Part shown: piece after piece, positions 1 through 6,458 of the stretch
How positions within the stretch are numbered: the stretch's first letter is position 1
Layout of the letters: each line of letters begins with the position of its first letter
Translations under genes and position numbers: made by a program
Assembly: GCA_910577935.1 (NCBI GenBank)
Contig: CAJTOT010000006.1
Coordinates: forward strand, 53,029 to 60,579
Source: an uncultured Hungatella sp.
GTDB lineage: Bacteria; Bacillota; Clostridia; Lachnospirales; Lachnospiraceae
Direction: 5' to 3'
Length of the DNA stretch: 7,551 nucleotides
The notes under the pieces: model-generated
The model's database searches: none
What the model was told of the DNA's origin: nothing
What the model saw: only the letters and a program-made list of their open reading frames with translations

Positions 1-115
1 TAAAATCATTCTGGTTGTATGTCTCCACAAAATATCCTCTCTCGTCCTTGAACACAGTGGGCTCAATGACATAGAGTCCTTCTATCTCGCAAGGTGTTAC
101 AGTTATCTTTCCCAT
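1..115 (-). CDS. rmlC: dTDP-4-dehydrorhamnose 3,5-epimerase, N-terminal part (runs off window)
   Basis: Only the first 38 codons are in the window; the gene continues past position 1. The reading begins MGKITVTPCEIEGLYVIEPT and continues with VFKDERGYFVETYNQNDF. The pattern P-x-V-F-x-D-E-R-G-x-F-x-E-x-Y-N-x-x-x-F is the hallmark N-terminus of the RmlC/RfbC cupin epimerases. In this family the enzyme epimerises C3 and C5 of dTDP-4-keto-6-deoxyglucose, the third step of cytoplasmic dTDP-L-rhamnose synthesis. The ATG at 115-113 is preceded by AAAGGAG (130-124) at 8 nt spacing, which fixes the start. It lies 22 bp after the DUF2142 stop, so it is probably the next gene of the same operon. It supplies the sugar donor expected by the rhamnosyltransferase-like gene upstream. 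Its base composition is clearly more AT-rich than the operon core. The other rml genes may follow outside the window, which cannot be seen. Confidence 0.9.
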   Translation of the reverse strand, partial: MGKITVTPCEIEGLYVIEPTVFKDERGYFVETYNQNDF

Positions 116-137
116 AATCGGCTCTCCTTTATGTCTT

Positions 138-1907
138 TTACAGGCGCATGCTCACAATCGAGTACAGGCGCAGCACCACATACCCGTCGGCGCAGCACAT
201 CAGATACAATATACTACGGTTTGAATTCTTTGTCAAAATTATGAAATCATTTTTCAGAGATATGAGAAGCACAGGCAGAAACGGCAGGAAATATCTTCCC
301 TGAACTCCGCCTATAACCGGGGAGCCAAGAGGCGTCACGGCGATGAGCATGGACAGCATGGTGGCCCCGGCGCACGCGGCGCACAGAATCCACACCCAGA
401 CTCTGGCCCCCAGAGGCATGGGCAGAGTCTCTCCCGGTTTCTTCGCCGCCAGGCACAGAAGGGCGGCGGTAAACAAAATCACCACCACATAGGGCACATC
501 CAGCACCTGGTCCAGGCCTCCCAGCCATGCCCCTATCATGGACATGTGATACTGCTCTGCCTGCCACAGAACCGTCTGATAAAACATGCGCGCCAGCAAA
601 AGGGGTCTGTGGAGCAGCAGGCTTAAGCTGTAGCCCGCCTCCGCCACTCCCGACACGGTTCCCCCTGTCTCTGTGGCGTAGGAGACCAGCAGATGTCCGT
701 TGACCGCCGCCATGGCCAGGCCGAAGCCCAGGGCCACCGCCGCCGCTGATACCGTCCACTGTCTCCAGCCGCCGAATTTTTTTACCGGTATCAGGAGGCA
801 CAGCCCCATAAGAGCCCCGTAGACCATCTTGCAGGGGCCCGCCGCCGCCATGAGGAGAGCCAGGACCGCCACGTCCAGGGGCCTCACCTTCTCCCTGTTC
901 CACGCCAGGTCAAGACAAACAGCTGTCAGATAAAACATACAGCCCATGATCATCACATCATAGGAAAATGACGCTGACAGGTGGAGGGTCATGGGAAGCA
1001 GCGCCACCCCCAGCAGCACCTCTTTTCCGAAAGGCAGGCGCTTGATGGAGAAATAAGTCATTGCCACAAAAAACAAAAGGTTAAACAGCCTTCCCATATA
1101 CAAAAGACAGATGCTGTTCAGATTCAGCAGCCTTGCCAGCAAGATGCCCAGCGCCTGGGGAATATAGGCCGCCGGCGTGGTGACTACCGGAGGGTACACG
1201 GAGACCGCCAGCGGCTCCTGCCCGCCGGACTCCCGGATGGTGGCGGCAGCCGGACAGCGCCGGCCTGAAATCCCCGTCTCCCTTATGATTCTGTAGGTTT
1301 CCTCCGTCAGAGTTTTCCCGAGAAAGCGGGAATTCTCCGTCGTCTCTGCCACGGGGCGCAGATATCCGTCCTCCCCTGTCTCATACCGATAGTCATCTCC
1401 CACGTCCTCCAGCCACTTGTCCTCCAGCCGGACCAGCACATGGCCTGTGACGGAATTGGACGGTCTGCCCAACATCCGGCTGGACAGCTGGTAAGCGCTG
1501 ACATAGTGGCTGATCTCGTCAGGCGCCGACAGAGGCGGCAGCACCAGAAGATACAAGATCCCCAGAAACAGGCCGGCAAACAGATAGACCTTCTCCAGAG
1601 GCCGGCTCCCGCCCCTCTGTTTCCGCCTGCGGCCCTGTTCCTTCGGTTCCTGACCGGCCCCGGTCTTCCCGCCGCCGCGCTCTCCGCCGCCTGCCCTCTT
1701 ACCGCCTGCGCCGGACTCCCCGGCCGTAAGCGCGTATCCCAGGCCTCCAAGCCCTGCCGTGACCGCCGCCAGAAGCCACAGGTACGGGGCTGTCAGCCAC
1801 AGATCCCCGCTCTCCGCGGCTCCCGCTCTCACGTCCAGATAATGCCAGGCCCCGGCTGCCGCCGCCACTGCCGGTCCCCACAACCACCTGTTATGTCTCT
1901 TCATCAT
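138..1907 (-). CDS. DUF2142 family polytopic membrane protein, putative GT-C-like glycosyltransferase
   Basis: This 589-residue protein has about a dozen hydrophobic segments (roughly 9-24, 38-60, 106-124, 244-262, 264-287, 295-335, 342-376, 384-403, 470-488, 501-524, 536-552, 564-582). DUF2142 signatures seen are PPLSAPDEISH (124-134) just after a membrane segment, LLPMTLHLSASFSYD (303-317), and VQGRYFLPFLP (535-545) near the end. The acidic pair D130-E131 after a transmembrane helix resembles the catalytic loop of GT-C glycosyltransferases; that comparison is inference and no activity is proven for this protein. A large loop (about 125-243) is predicted outside the cell. Residues 63-105 form an unusual Gly/Arg/Lys-rich linker. 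The ATG at 1907 follows GGAGG (1921-1917) at 9 nt and overlaps the DUF2304 gene by 17 bp; a second ATG follows directly at 1904. The last 50 or so codons are markedly AT-richer than the rest. A role in extracytoplasmic glycan decoration fits the neighbours. Confidence 0.88.
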   Translation of the reverse strand: MMKRHNRWLWGPAVAAAAGAWHYLDVRAGAAESGDLWLTAPYLWLLAAVTAGLGGLGYALTAGESGAGGKRAGGGERGGGKTGAGQEPKEQGRRRKQRGGSRPLEKVYLFAGLFLGILYLLVLPPLSAPDEISHYVSAYQLSSRMLGRPSNSVTGHVLVRLEDKWLEDVGDDYRYETGEDGYLRPVAETTENSRFLGKTLTEETYRIIRETGISGRRCPAAATIRESGGQEPLAVSVYPPVVTTPAAYIPQALGILLARLLNLNSICLLYMGRLFNLLFFVAMTYFSIKRLPFGKEVLLGVALLPMTLHLSASFSYDVMIMGCMFYLTAVCLDLAWNREKVRPLDVAVLALLMAAAGPCKMVYGALMGLCLLIPVKKFGGWRQWTVSAAAVALGFGLAMAAVNGHLLVSYATETGGTVSGVAEAGYSLSLLLHRPLLLARMFYQTVLWQAEQYHMSMIGAWLGGLDQVLDVPYVVVILFTAALLCLAAKKPGETLPMPLGARVWVWILCAACAGATMLSMLIAVTPLGSPVIGGVQGRYFLPFLPVLLISLKNDFIILTKNSNRSILYLMCCADGYVVLRLYSIVSMRL

Positions 1908-2238
1908 GCTTTTTCTCCTCCAGGGCCATCCTCTGCACCAGCTCCTTCAGCCTGGTCTCCAGCTGGGAGATGTGAATCGTCATATTGAACACCTTCACGA
2001 TAAGCACGAAGATGGCGAACAGGAACAGGAAGTTGGCCGTGGAATATATTCCCAGAAGTCTGGCGCACAAGTCCGCCGCCGCCGGAAAGATGCTGTACAC
2101 CACCAGAACCAGAGCCAGGACGATCCAGAAGATGGCGCTCTCGATCTGCACCTTGGACTGACGTATCTTCCTCATCATCAGAAAAAAAGTTCCCACGGAC
2201 ACAATAATCAGGGCCGCTCTCAAGGTCAAGGTCATCAT
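1891..2238 (-). CDS. DUF2304 family small membrane protein
   Basis: From the chosen start the protein has 115 residues: MMTLTLRAALIIVSVGTFF, then helices near 33-52 and 62-83, then a charged, Leu-spaced C-terminal helix (ISQLETRLKELVQRMALEEKK) that looks like a short coiled coil. Size, three membrane segments and the RKIRQSKVQIESAIFWIVLA stretch match DUF2304, a family often found beside DPM1-like GT2 genes in polysaccharide loci. Its biochemical role is not established. The frame extends up to an ATG at 2286, but the start at 2238 is preferred. It has GGAGG 8 nt upstream, and its ATGA overlaps the stop of the preceding glycosyltransferase fragment (2237-2235), a classic coupling arrangement. 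Its 3' end overlaps the DUF2142 gene by 17 bp. It may assist a membrane glycosyltransferase or polyprenyl-sugar handling; this is inference from context. Confidence 0.85.
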   Translation of the reverse strand: MMTLTLRAALIIVSVGTFFLMMRKIRQSKVQIESAIFWIVLALVLVVYSIFPAAADLCARLLGIYSTANFLFLFAIFVLIVKVFNMTIHISQLETRLKELVQRMALEEKKHDEET

Positions 2239-2834
2239 GGCTGTTCCCTCCACTGTCTCTCCCAGTACTCTCTGTTCATGGTGCACTTGAGAATCACGTC
2301 TCTGGGCAGCTTCCTATGGAGCCTGCCCGCCCGGTATCCCAGATATTTGCAGCCGCTCCCCACAACCAGCGCCGGCAAAAGCCCGAACCGGCCTGCCCTC
2401 ACCAGCTCCCGGGCCGTCGCCTTCACCAGCCGGATTCCCTCCCCCTCCGAGGGCAGCCCCCCGAACACTTCCGGGTGATCCGCCTGGGACACAGCCAGGT
2501 CAAAATTCCGCCTGAACTGCCCCGCCAGAGTCATGTTGTGGGAGTGAATCACCCTGGCCTCCGGCGCATAGACAATCGCGTACCCCTCTCTTATCACGTT
2601 TGCCGCATAGATCATATCCTCGTTAAAGATGGCCCTGGCAATAAAACCGCCCAGCCTGTCAAAAATCTCCTTCCTGTACGCGCAGCACACGTTGGAGGCA
2701 AAATATGTCTTGATTCCCAGAACGGGAAGATCTTTGGCAGTCTTTACCCGCTCCTGGTCAGGATAATTAAATTTCCGCGTAATCCTCTCGATCATGCGGC
2801 AGCCTTTGTCCGGCATCTGCCTGGCATAGGCCAT
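2235..2834 (-). CDS. GT2 glycosyltransferase, C-terminal fragment (frame 2 of the split gene)
   Basis: This open frame of 199 residues begins at ATG 2834 with MAYARQMPDKGCRMIERITR. It carries the second half of a rhamnosyltransferase-like GT2: KTYFASNVCCAYRKEIFD, GGFIARAIFNEDMIYAA with the acidic ED pair, HSHNMTLAGQFRRNFD and SQADHPEVFGG. The ATG is probably an internal methionine rather than a native start, because family-like residues (ETAA) continue upstream in this frame through the G-rich site. A purine-rich GGGAG about 9 nt ahead of ATG 2834 could still permit internal initiation. The stop TGA (2237-2235) overlaps the ATG of the DUF2304 gene. It lacks the nucleotide-binding half, so it could work only with the N-terminal fragment or after a frame change. 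Confidence 0.75.
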   Translation of the reverse strand: MAYARQMPDKGCRMIERITRKFNYPDQERVKTAKDLPVLGIKTYFASNVCCAYRKEIFDRLGGFIARAIFNEDMIYAANVIREGYAIVYAPEARVIHSHNMTLAGQFRRNFDLAVSQADHPEVFGGLPSEGEGIRLVKATARELVRAGRFGLLPALVVGSGCKYLGYRAGRLHRKLPRDVILKCTMNREYWERQWREQP

Positions 2835-3198
2835 GGCTGCCGTCTCCCCCTCCGGCCCCCGCCTCCCTCAAAGCCTCCACCAGACGCTCCACCAGAAACT
2901 CATCCTGGGGAACTGCGTCGTCGGTCATAAAAATCATCACGTCCGCCCCGGAATACTTTGCAGCCAGATTTCGGGTGGCGCCGTGGTCAAATTCTTCTTT
3001 TGTCACGTGATGAACCTCCAGCCCCGGCACATCCCCATACCCTGCCTGATTCCAGTAAGCCTTCTCCGTGTTCACCACGATAATCCTGCCCACGGGGTAG
3101 GTCTGCCGCCTGATCATCTGCAGAAGACGGCTGAATTTCCTGTCCGGTCTGTACACCGGCACCAGCAGGTCAACCTCCGGCTGAAACCTTTCTGTCAT
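2767..3198 (-). CDS. GT2 glycosyltransferase, N-terminal fragment (frame 1 of the split gene)
   Basis: This is the portion translated from the strong start at 3198 if no frameshift is corrected: 143 residues. Residues 1 to about 114 are genuine GT-A sequence: VDLLVPVYRPD (9-19) is the first beta strand, IIVVNTE (39-45) the second, FDHGATRN (70-77) is a motif common in rhamnosyltransferases, and MTDDAVPQD (91-99) takes the place of the DXD metal site. The last 29 residues (AGGGDGSHGLCQADAG onward) do not resemble the family and are the out-of-frame tail after the G-rich site, ending at a stop at 2769-2767. Alone it lacks the acceptor-binding half and is unlikely to be an active enzyme. Confidence 0.75.
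   Translation of the reverse strand: MTERFQPEVDLLVPVYRPDRKFSRLLQMIRRQTYPVGRIIVVNTEKAYWNQAGYGDVPGLEVHHVTKEEFDHGATRNLAAKYSGADVMIFMTDDAVPQDEFLVERLVEALREAGAGGGDGSHGLCQADAGQRLPHDREDYAEI
2846..2860 (-). other. Frameshift site: two G5 runs in the GT2 gene
   Basis: On the minus strand the stretch contains GGGGG at 2860-2856 and GGGGG at 2850-2846, separated by CCGGA. Family resemblance switches frame exactly here. Dropping one G from the first run gives AGPEGETAAMAY; dropping one from the second gives AGAGGETAAMAY. Both are plausible, so the site of the extra base cannot be chosen from sequence alone. The runs are short for typical phase variation. Confidence 0.8.
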
Positions 3199-4489
3199 GT
3201 CTCTCCTCCTTTTTAATTACCCACCATGTCCAGACTATAAAGCCTGCGGCCATAACCGCCATCAAAATCAGATACGCCAGCGCCGCCCCCCGGATTCCCT
3301 GCCTTCTCACCATCACAGGCGCCAGCGCCGCGGCCAGCGCCGTGAGGGCCGTGTAGATGATAAAAATTACCTTCTGCCTCCTCATAATCACCAGGGCATA
3401 ATAGTGGAGATTTAAAAACGCGTACCACGCCCCGCCCAGGACGATGAGCACAAAGGGTACGTGGTAACAGGTCAGCCGCCCCTCATAGCCGCTGCCCAGA
3501 AGCCGCTCCAGAAGCCACAGAACCGGCCTCCCCAGCCCGGCGGCCAGCGCCACCGCCAGCACGCTCAAAGCCCCGATAATCCGGGAAATACTGATCAGCT
3601 TCCCGGCAAACCTGTCAAGCTCCTTTTTGTTCCACGTGTCGGTGAGAAAAGTCAGAACCGGGCGGATGACGAACCCGGACGCCAGATTGATCACCGATGT
3701 AGGCATGAAAATAATATTAAAATATCCCGACGCCGCGTCGTCTAAGTTGGCGTCGATGGCGTATTTTGCCGAGGAAAATATATAAAAATCCAAAAATACG
3801 GACACAAAGAGGAGCCCCGTGTCTCTCGTCAGAGGCTTCAGACTCCCCCGGCTCCACCGGTAATCCACACCCTCCACGTATTTCAGCACCGCCATGTCAA
3901 AGACCAGAATCCCCGCCGCCTGGGCCGCCGCCGCCGCCAGACAGGCCGCCGCCAGATTCCCGCTGCCCACAAGGGCCAGGAAAAATGTCCCCACGGACAG
4001 CAGGGTCCTGAACGTGTTGGATTTTCCTGTCAGGTGAAGACTGCCGCACCGCTGAAACTCCGACTCATACACATCGGCAAACCCATCCGCGATCTTGCAG
4101 CACACCAGCAGAAAGATCACCGCCGATTTCTCCGGCGTATACCCGGCAAAAAGAAGATACAAAAGCCCGGCAGCAGCAGCGGCGCCGCAGGTGACAAACC
4201 TGTGGCGGAGGTAGTCTCCGAACCGGTAGTCTCCCGCCCTGTCCGTAATCTGAAAAGGCCGGATTCCGAAATAGGCCAGAATGAACATCTGCTGTCCGAA
4301 GGTGCTGTACCCGAAGGCGAAGATCCCGCCCTGGTCCTCCCCCGCCAGCCGCATCACCAAAAAGGAGAGCACCATGCTGGCAAAAGCATAGCAGAAACTC
4401 CCCGCCATATTCCACAAAATGTCCTGTCTCGCCTTGTCAGGACCCGTCCTCATTAGAAGAGCCGCCCACCGTCTTTCCATGTCTGTCAC
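3170..4489 (-). CDS. Wzx-type polysaccharide flippase (oligosaccharide transporter family)
   Basis: The 439-residue protein is polytopic, with about 12 hydrophobic segments spread from residue 27 to 425, the usual size and layout of polysaccharide export flippases of the MOP superfamily. The N-terminal helix ILWNMAGSFCYAFASMVLSF followed by a loop with GIFAFGYSTFGQQMFILAYFGIRPFQITD is typical. So is the mid-protein FLDFYIFSSAKYAIDANL with the following FMPTSVINLASGFVIRPVL. It would move a lipid-linked oligosaccharide from the inner to the outer membrane face. Substrate specificity cannot be read from sequence. The chosen start is GTG 4489, with AGGAAGG just upstream; ATG 4480 (codon 4) is an alternative with a more distant ribosome site. 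Its end overlaps the rhamnosyltransferase gene by 29 bp and contains that gene's AGGAGG. An Ala-rich stretch (178-193) comes from a GCC/GCG-rich tract. Confidence 0.88.
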   Translation of the reverse strand: MTDMERRWAALLMRTGPDKARQDILWNMAGSFCYAFASMVLSFLVMRLAGEDQGGIFAFGYSTFGQQMFILAYFGIRPFQITDRAGDYRFGDYLRHRFVTCGAAAAAGLLYLLFAGYTPEKSAVIFLLVCCKIADGFADVYESEFQRCGSLHLTGKSNTFRTLLSVGTFFLALVGSGNLAAACLAAAAAQAAGILVFDMAVLKYVEGVDYRWSRGSLKPLTRDTGLLFVSVFLDFYIFSSAKYAIDANLDDAASGYFNIIFMPTSVINLASGFVIRPVLTFLTDTWNKKELDRFAGKLISISRIIGALSVLAVALAAGLGRPVLWLLERLLGSGYEGRLTCYHVPFVLIVLGGAWYAFLNLHYYALVIMRRQKVIFIIYTALTALAAALAPVMVRRQGIRGAALAYLILMAVMAAGFIVWTWWVIKKEERHDRKVSAGG

Positions 4490-4500
4490 CGCCTTCCTGC

Positions 4501-4532
4501 CTGTATTTCTGCCTCTCTGTATTTCTGTCTCT
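4501..4532 (-). repeat. 16-bp tandem repeat (two units) ahead of the flippase gene
   Basis: On the plus strand positions 4501-4516 read CTGTATTTCTGCCTCT and 4517-4532 read CTGTATTTCTGTCTCT, one mismatch apart. On the transcribed strand this duplicates CAGAAATACAG inside the 54-bp gap between the DPM1-like GT2 stop and the flippase start, just ahead of the flippase ribosome site. It is the longest non-overlapping junction inside the operon. No promoter or terminator was recognised in the gap. Confidence 0.75.
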
Positions 4533-4543
4533 TTGCCGCCCTG

Positions 4544-5269
4544 TCACCGTTTCCTGAAATTTTGTATCAGCAGAATAGAGATGAGCATCCGTGCCATGTA
4601 TCCGGCCGCCACGCCGGGCTTTAAGTAGCTCTCCCCTCCTGTCCGCTCCACAATCTTCACCGGAACCTCCGCCACCTTCGCCCCCTGCTTCAGCAGGTAG
4701 GAGACCGTGTCCGGCTCAGGCCCGTAGTTTAAGTTCAGCGCAAACTCTTTGATCATCTCCCGGCTGAACATGCGCATCCCCGACGTAGGGTCTTCCACAT
4801 GAACCCCCGTGGTCAGAAAAATGGCCGCGCCGATGAGACGGCTTCCGATCATGCGGGGCGAGAAATCTTTCTTCTCATCCACAAACCGGCTGCCGATGAC
4901 GATATCATATCCCTCGTCTATCCTGCGCCTCATACTCTCTATATATTCCGGACGGTGCTGGCCGTCTCCGTCAAACTGGACGGCATACCGGTATCCCCGC
5001 TGGTAGGCATATTTCATGCCCGCCTGAAAACACCCGGCAAGCCCCAGATTCACCGGCAGGTCCAAAAGCTCATACCCCCGCTCCCTGCATATCCGCGCCG
5101 TCCCATCCTTCGAGCCGTCGTTGACCACGATATAGTCCAGCTCCGGATACTTCTGTTCCAGCTCGTCCACCACAGTCTGAATGTTGGCCTCTTCATTGTA
5201 GGCCGGGATGACCACCAGCACCTTTTCTCGTTCTTCCACTCGTCTTGTTTCCCCCTGTCTTTCTCTCAC
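4544..5269 (-). CDS. DPM1-like family 2 glycosyltransferase (polyprenyl-phosphate sugar synthase type)
   Basis: With the GTG start at 5269 the protein has 241 residues, the usual length for soluble dolichol-phosphate-mannose-synthase-like GT2 enzymes. Visible motifs: VLVVIPAYNEEANI (17-30), YIVVNDGSKDGT (46-57), LPVNLGLAGCFQAGMKYA (71-88), the metal-binding FDGDGQH (99-105), IVIGSRF (123-129), EDPTSGMRMF (159-168) and RTGGESYL (209-216). Such enzymes move a sugar from a nucleotide donor, often onto a polyprenyl phosphate carrier at the cytoplasmic membrane face. Donor and acceptor here are unknown. There is no C-terminal two-helix anchor, only a hydrophobic stretch near 217-236. The frame reaches back to ATG 5368, but that would overlap the acyltransferase by 74 bp and add unrelated residues. 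GTG 5269 has AGGGA about 9 nt upstream and lies 25 bp after that gene's stop; GTG 5239 is another candidate. It is likely co-transcribed with its neighbours. Confidence 0.87.
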   Translation of the reverse strand: MRERQGETRRVEEREKVLVVIPAYNEEANIQTVVDELEQKYPELDYIVVNDGSKDGTARICRERGYELLDLPVNLGLAGCFQAGMKYAYQRGYRYAVQFDGDGQHRPEYIESMRRRIDEGYDIVIGSRFVDEKKDFSPRMIGSRLIGAAIFLTTGVHVEDPTSGMRMFSREMIKEFALNLNYGPEPDTVSYLLKQGAKVAEVPVKIVERTGGESYLKPGVAAGYMARMLISILLIQNFRKR

Positions 5270-5294
5270 TTTTCCCTCTTCCCTGCAAAACCGT

Positions 5295-6410
5295 TTAAAA
5301 CAGCCACCGGACAACCGGCAGTTTTCGTCCAATCCACACGATTCCGCAGCAGAAGGCCACGATACCAAGGCTCTCCAGCAGATTCAGCGCCCAGCAGTTA
5401 TACGCCGCCGTCAGCTGAAAAAGCCGTGGCGTCAGGATATGGATAATCGGTATATGCAGATAGAAAATCCCCAGGGTGGAAGTCCCCACTGTCCTGGAAA
5501 ATCCCTGCGCCAGCTTTCCTGCCCATGCCCCTTTGCCCTGAAGGGGAATACAGGCGGCAGATAAAAACATACCGGCGGCGATGAACAGAGTCGGGGTCTG
5601 GTAGTAACCGCCTGAAAGATGAGTGTTCTGCCAGCGGAATGTGCCTGACTGGATATACTTGAATATCAAAAGGCCTGCAAGCCCCGCGGCGATCATGACA
5701 GCGCCGGCCTTAAGGGAAACGGCTTTTTCCTGCTTTTTCTCCTGCAGAAATCCTCCCAGCATATAGTAAAACATATAGTTGGAATACCGAAAAGAAAGAG
5801 GGTTGATCTCCGCGAATGAGGTGATATTCCACGCCCCTTTTCCCACAAGGCGGGCAAGGCCTTCGCCGATGAGATTCACATCCCCCAGAATCTGGTTAAA
5901 TACAAGGCACAGAGCCATCAGGTACACGGCCGTCTTCCTGTCCCGCTCCATACAGACCCGAAGAAGCGGCGCCGCCAAAAGAACCGTGAGCAGCCCCTGA
6001 ATAAACCACAGATGTCCAGTGGGAACCCCCTCTATATCCCCAAACAAAAAAAGATAGGTGAGCAGCCGGCGGCTGGAATCCAGGCTGGAGATTCCTATGG
6101 GGTGATAGACTGCCAGATAAATCACCTTCCACCCGGTCATCGCCAGGTAGAAGCGGAGTATGTGGTACATATGGCGCCTCCAGGTGAACGGACGGGTAAA
6201 AAAAAGTGCTCCGGACACCAGAAAAAAAGCCGGAACCGCCGCGTTACCCCACATCATAAATATATTATCTGCAATACTGTCAGGATTTAACTGTATATTG
6301 TGAAAAAAGACAACCAGCACCATGGAGACGCTTTTGAGAAAATCCAGCGTCAGATCACGGGAGTTGTTCCCGGCGCTCCGGGACATGTCTCCGGCAACAG
6401 TATTTTCCAT
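5295..6410 (-). CDS. Acyltransferase family 3 integral membrane protein
   Basis: The 371-residue protein has about ten membrane segments and matches the acyltransferase-3 family (OafA/WecH-like O-acyltransferases). The N-terminus RDLTLDFLKSVSMVLVVFFHN (18-38) holds the conserved membrane histidine H37. The stretch NAAVPAFFLVSGALFF (56-71) is the typical second helix, and GHLWFIQGLLTVLLAAPLL (132-150) is the conserved H-L-W-F segment. LGIFYLHIPIIHIL (313-326) is the usual late helix. Members transfer acetyl or other acyl groups to extracytoplasmic glycans; the acceptor here is inferred to be the polysaccharide made by this operon. ATG 6410 has AGGAGG with 6 nt spacing. It is the first gene after the promoter at 6487-6459. 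Part of the gene is AT-richer (for example 5761-5820 and 6241-6300) than the genes that follow. The acyl group added cannot be told from sequence. Confidence 0.88.
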   Translation of the reverse strand: MENTVAGDMSRSAGNNSRDLTLDFLKSVSMVLVVFFHNIQLNPDSIADNIFMMWGNAAVPAFFLVSGALFFTRPFTWRRHMYHILRFYLAMTGWKVIYLAVYHPIGISSLDSSRRLLTYLFLFGDIEGVPTGHLWFIQGLLTVLLAAPLLRVCMERDRKTAVYLMALCLVFNQILGDVNLIGEGLARLVGKGAWNITSFAEINPLSFRYSNYMFYYMLGGFLQEKKQEKAVSLKAGAVMIAAGLAGLLIFKYIQSGTFRWQNTHLSGGYYQTPTLFIAAGMFLSAACIPLQGKGAWAGKLAQGFSRTVGTSTLGIFYLHIPIIHILTPRLFQLTAAYNCWALNLLESLGIVAFCCGIVWIGRKLPVVRWLF

Positions 6411-6444
6411 ATCGCTCCTCCTGCGTCAATATCTTTGTTGTCCT

Positions 6445-6458
6445 GTTTCTTCTGAAAC
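6445..6458 (-). repeat. Short inverted repeat at the predicted transcription start
   Basis: Directly after TATAAT the transcribed strand reads GTTTCAGAAGAAAC, a 5-bp stem (GTTTC/GAAAC) with a 4-base loop. It spans the expected start of transcription, about 6452. It could be an operator half-site pair or a weak 5'-end hairpin, or it may be chance; no regulator is identified in the window. Confidence 0.35.

Larger units (their letters stand above)
2235..3198 (-). pseudogene. GT2 rhamnosyltransferase-like gene, split by a +1 frameshift
   Basis: Two overlapping minus-strand frames together make one family 2 glycosyltransferase of about 320 residues, resembling bacterial rhamnosyltransferases of O-antigen and cell-wall glycans. 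The N-terminal half has the nucleotide-binding fold, FDHGATRN and the metal-site-like MTDDAVPQD. The C-terminal half has NVCCAYRKEIFDRLGGF, FNEDMIYA and SQADHPEVFGG. The halves abut without loss: removing one G from either G5 run (2846-2850 or 2856-2860) joins EALREAG to ETAAMAYARQMP. The simplest reading is a single-base insertion, either a real mutation or a sequencing error; programmed frameshifting or separate translation is possible but less likely. Start ATG 3198 has AGGAGG (3210-3205) at 6 nt and overlaps the flippase gene by 29 bp. A role using dTDP-rhamnose is inferred from family resemblance and the adjacent rmlC. Confidence 0.85.

Noticed and set aside
247..903. Minus-strand 218-codon frame inside the DUF2142 gene
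   Set aside because: It lies wholly within a well-supported gene in another frame, and its Gly/Arg/His-rich product lacks any family feature.
1440..1988. Plus-strand open frame of 182 codons opposite the DUF2142 gene
   Set aside because: It is antisense to a clear membrane protein, is Pro/Arg/Gln-rich as expected from reading GC-rich DNA backwards, and shows no family motif.
2239..2286. Longer start for DUF2304 at ATG 2286
   Set aside because: It would overlap the preceding gene by about 50 bp and add non-family residues, while ATG 2238 has a good GGAGG and an ATGA overlap.
2316..2930. Plus-strand open frame of 204 codons opposite the split glycosyltransferase
   Set aside because: It is a composition-driven shadow of the minus-strand gene with a Pro/His/Arg-rich product and no recognisable domain.
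3905..3960. GCC/GCG trinucleotide-rich tract in the flippase gene
   Set aside because: It is imperfect and simply encodes an Ala-rich membrane helix; no regular repeat unit or CRISPR-like spacing.
4799..5446. Plus-strand 215-codon frame across the DPM1-like GT2 and acyltransferase
   Set aside because: It is antisense to two genes with strong catalytic motifs and spans their junction; no convincing product.
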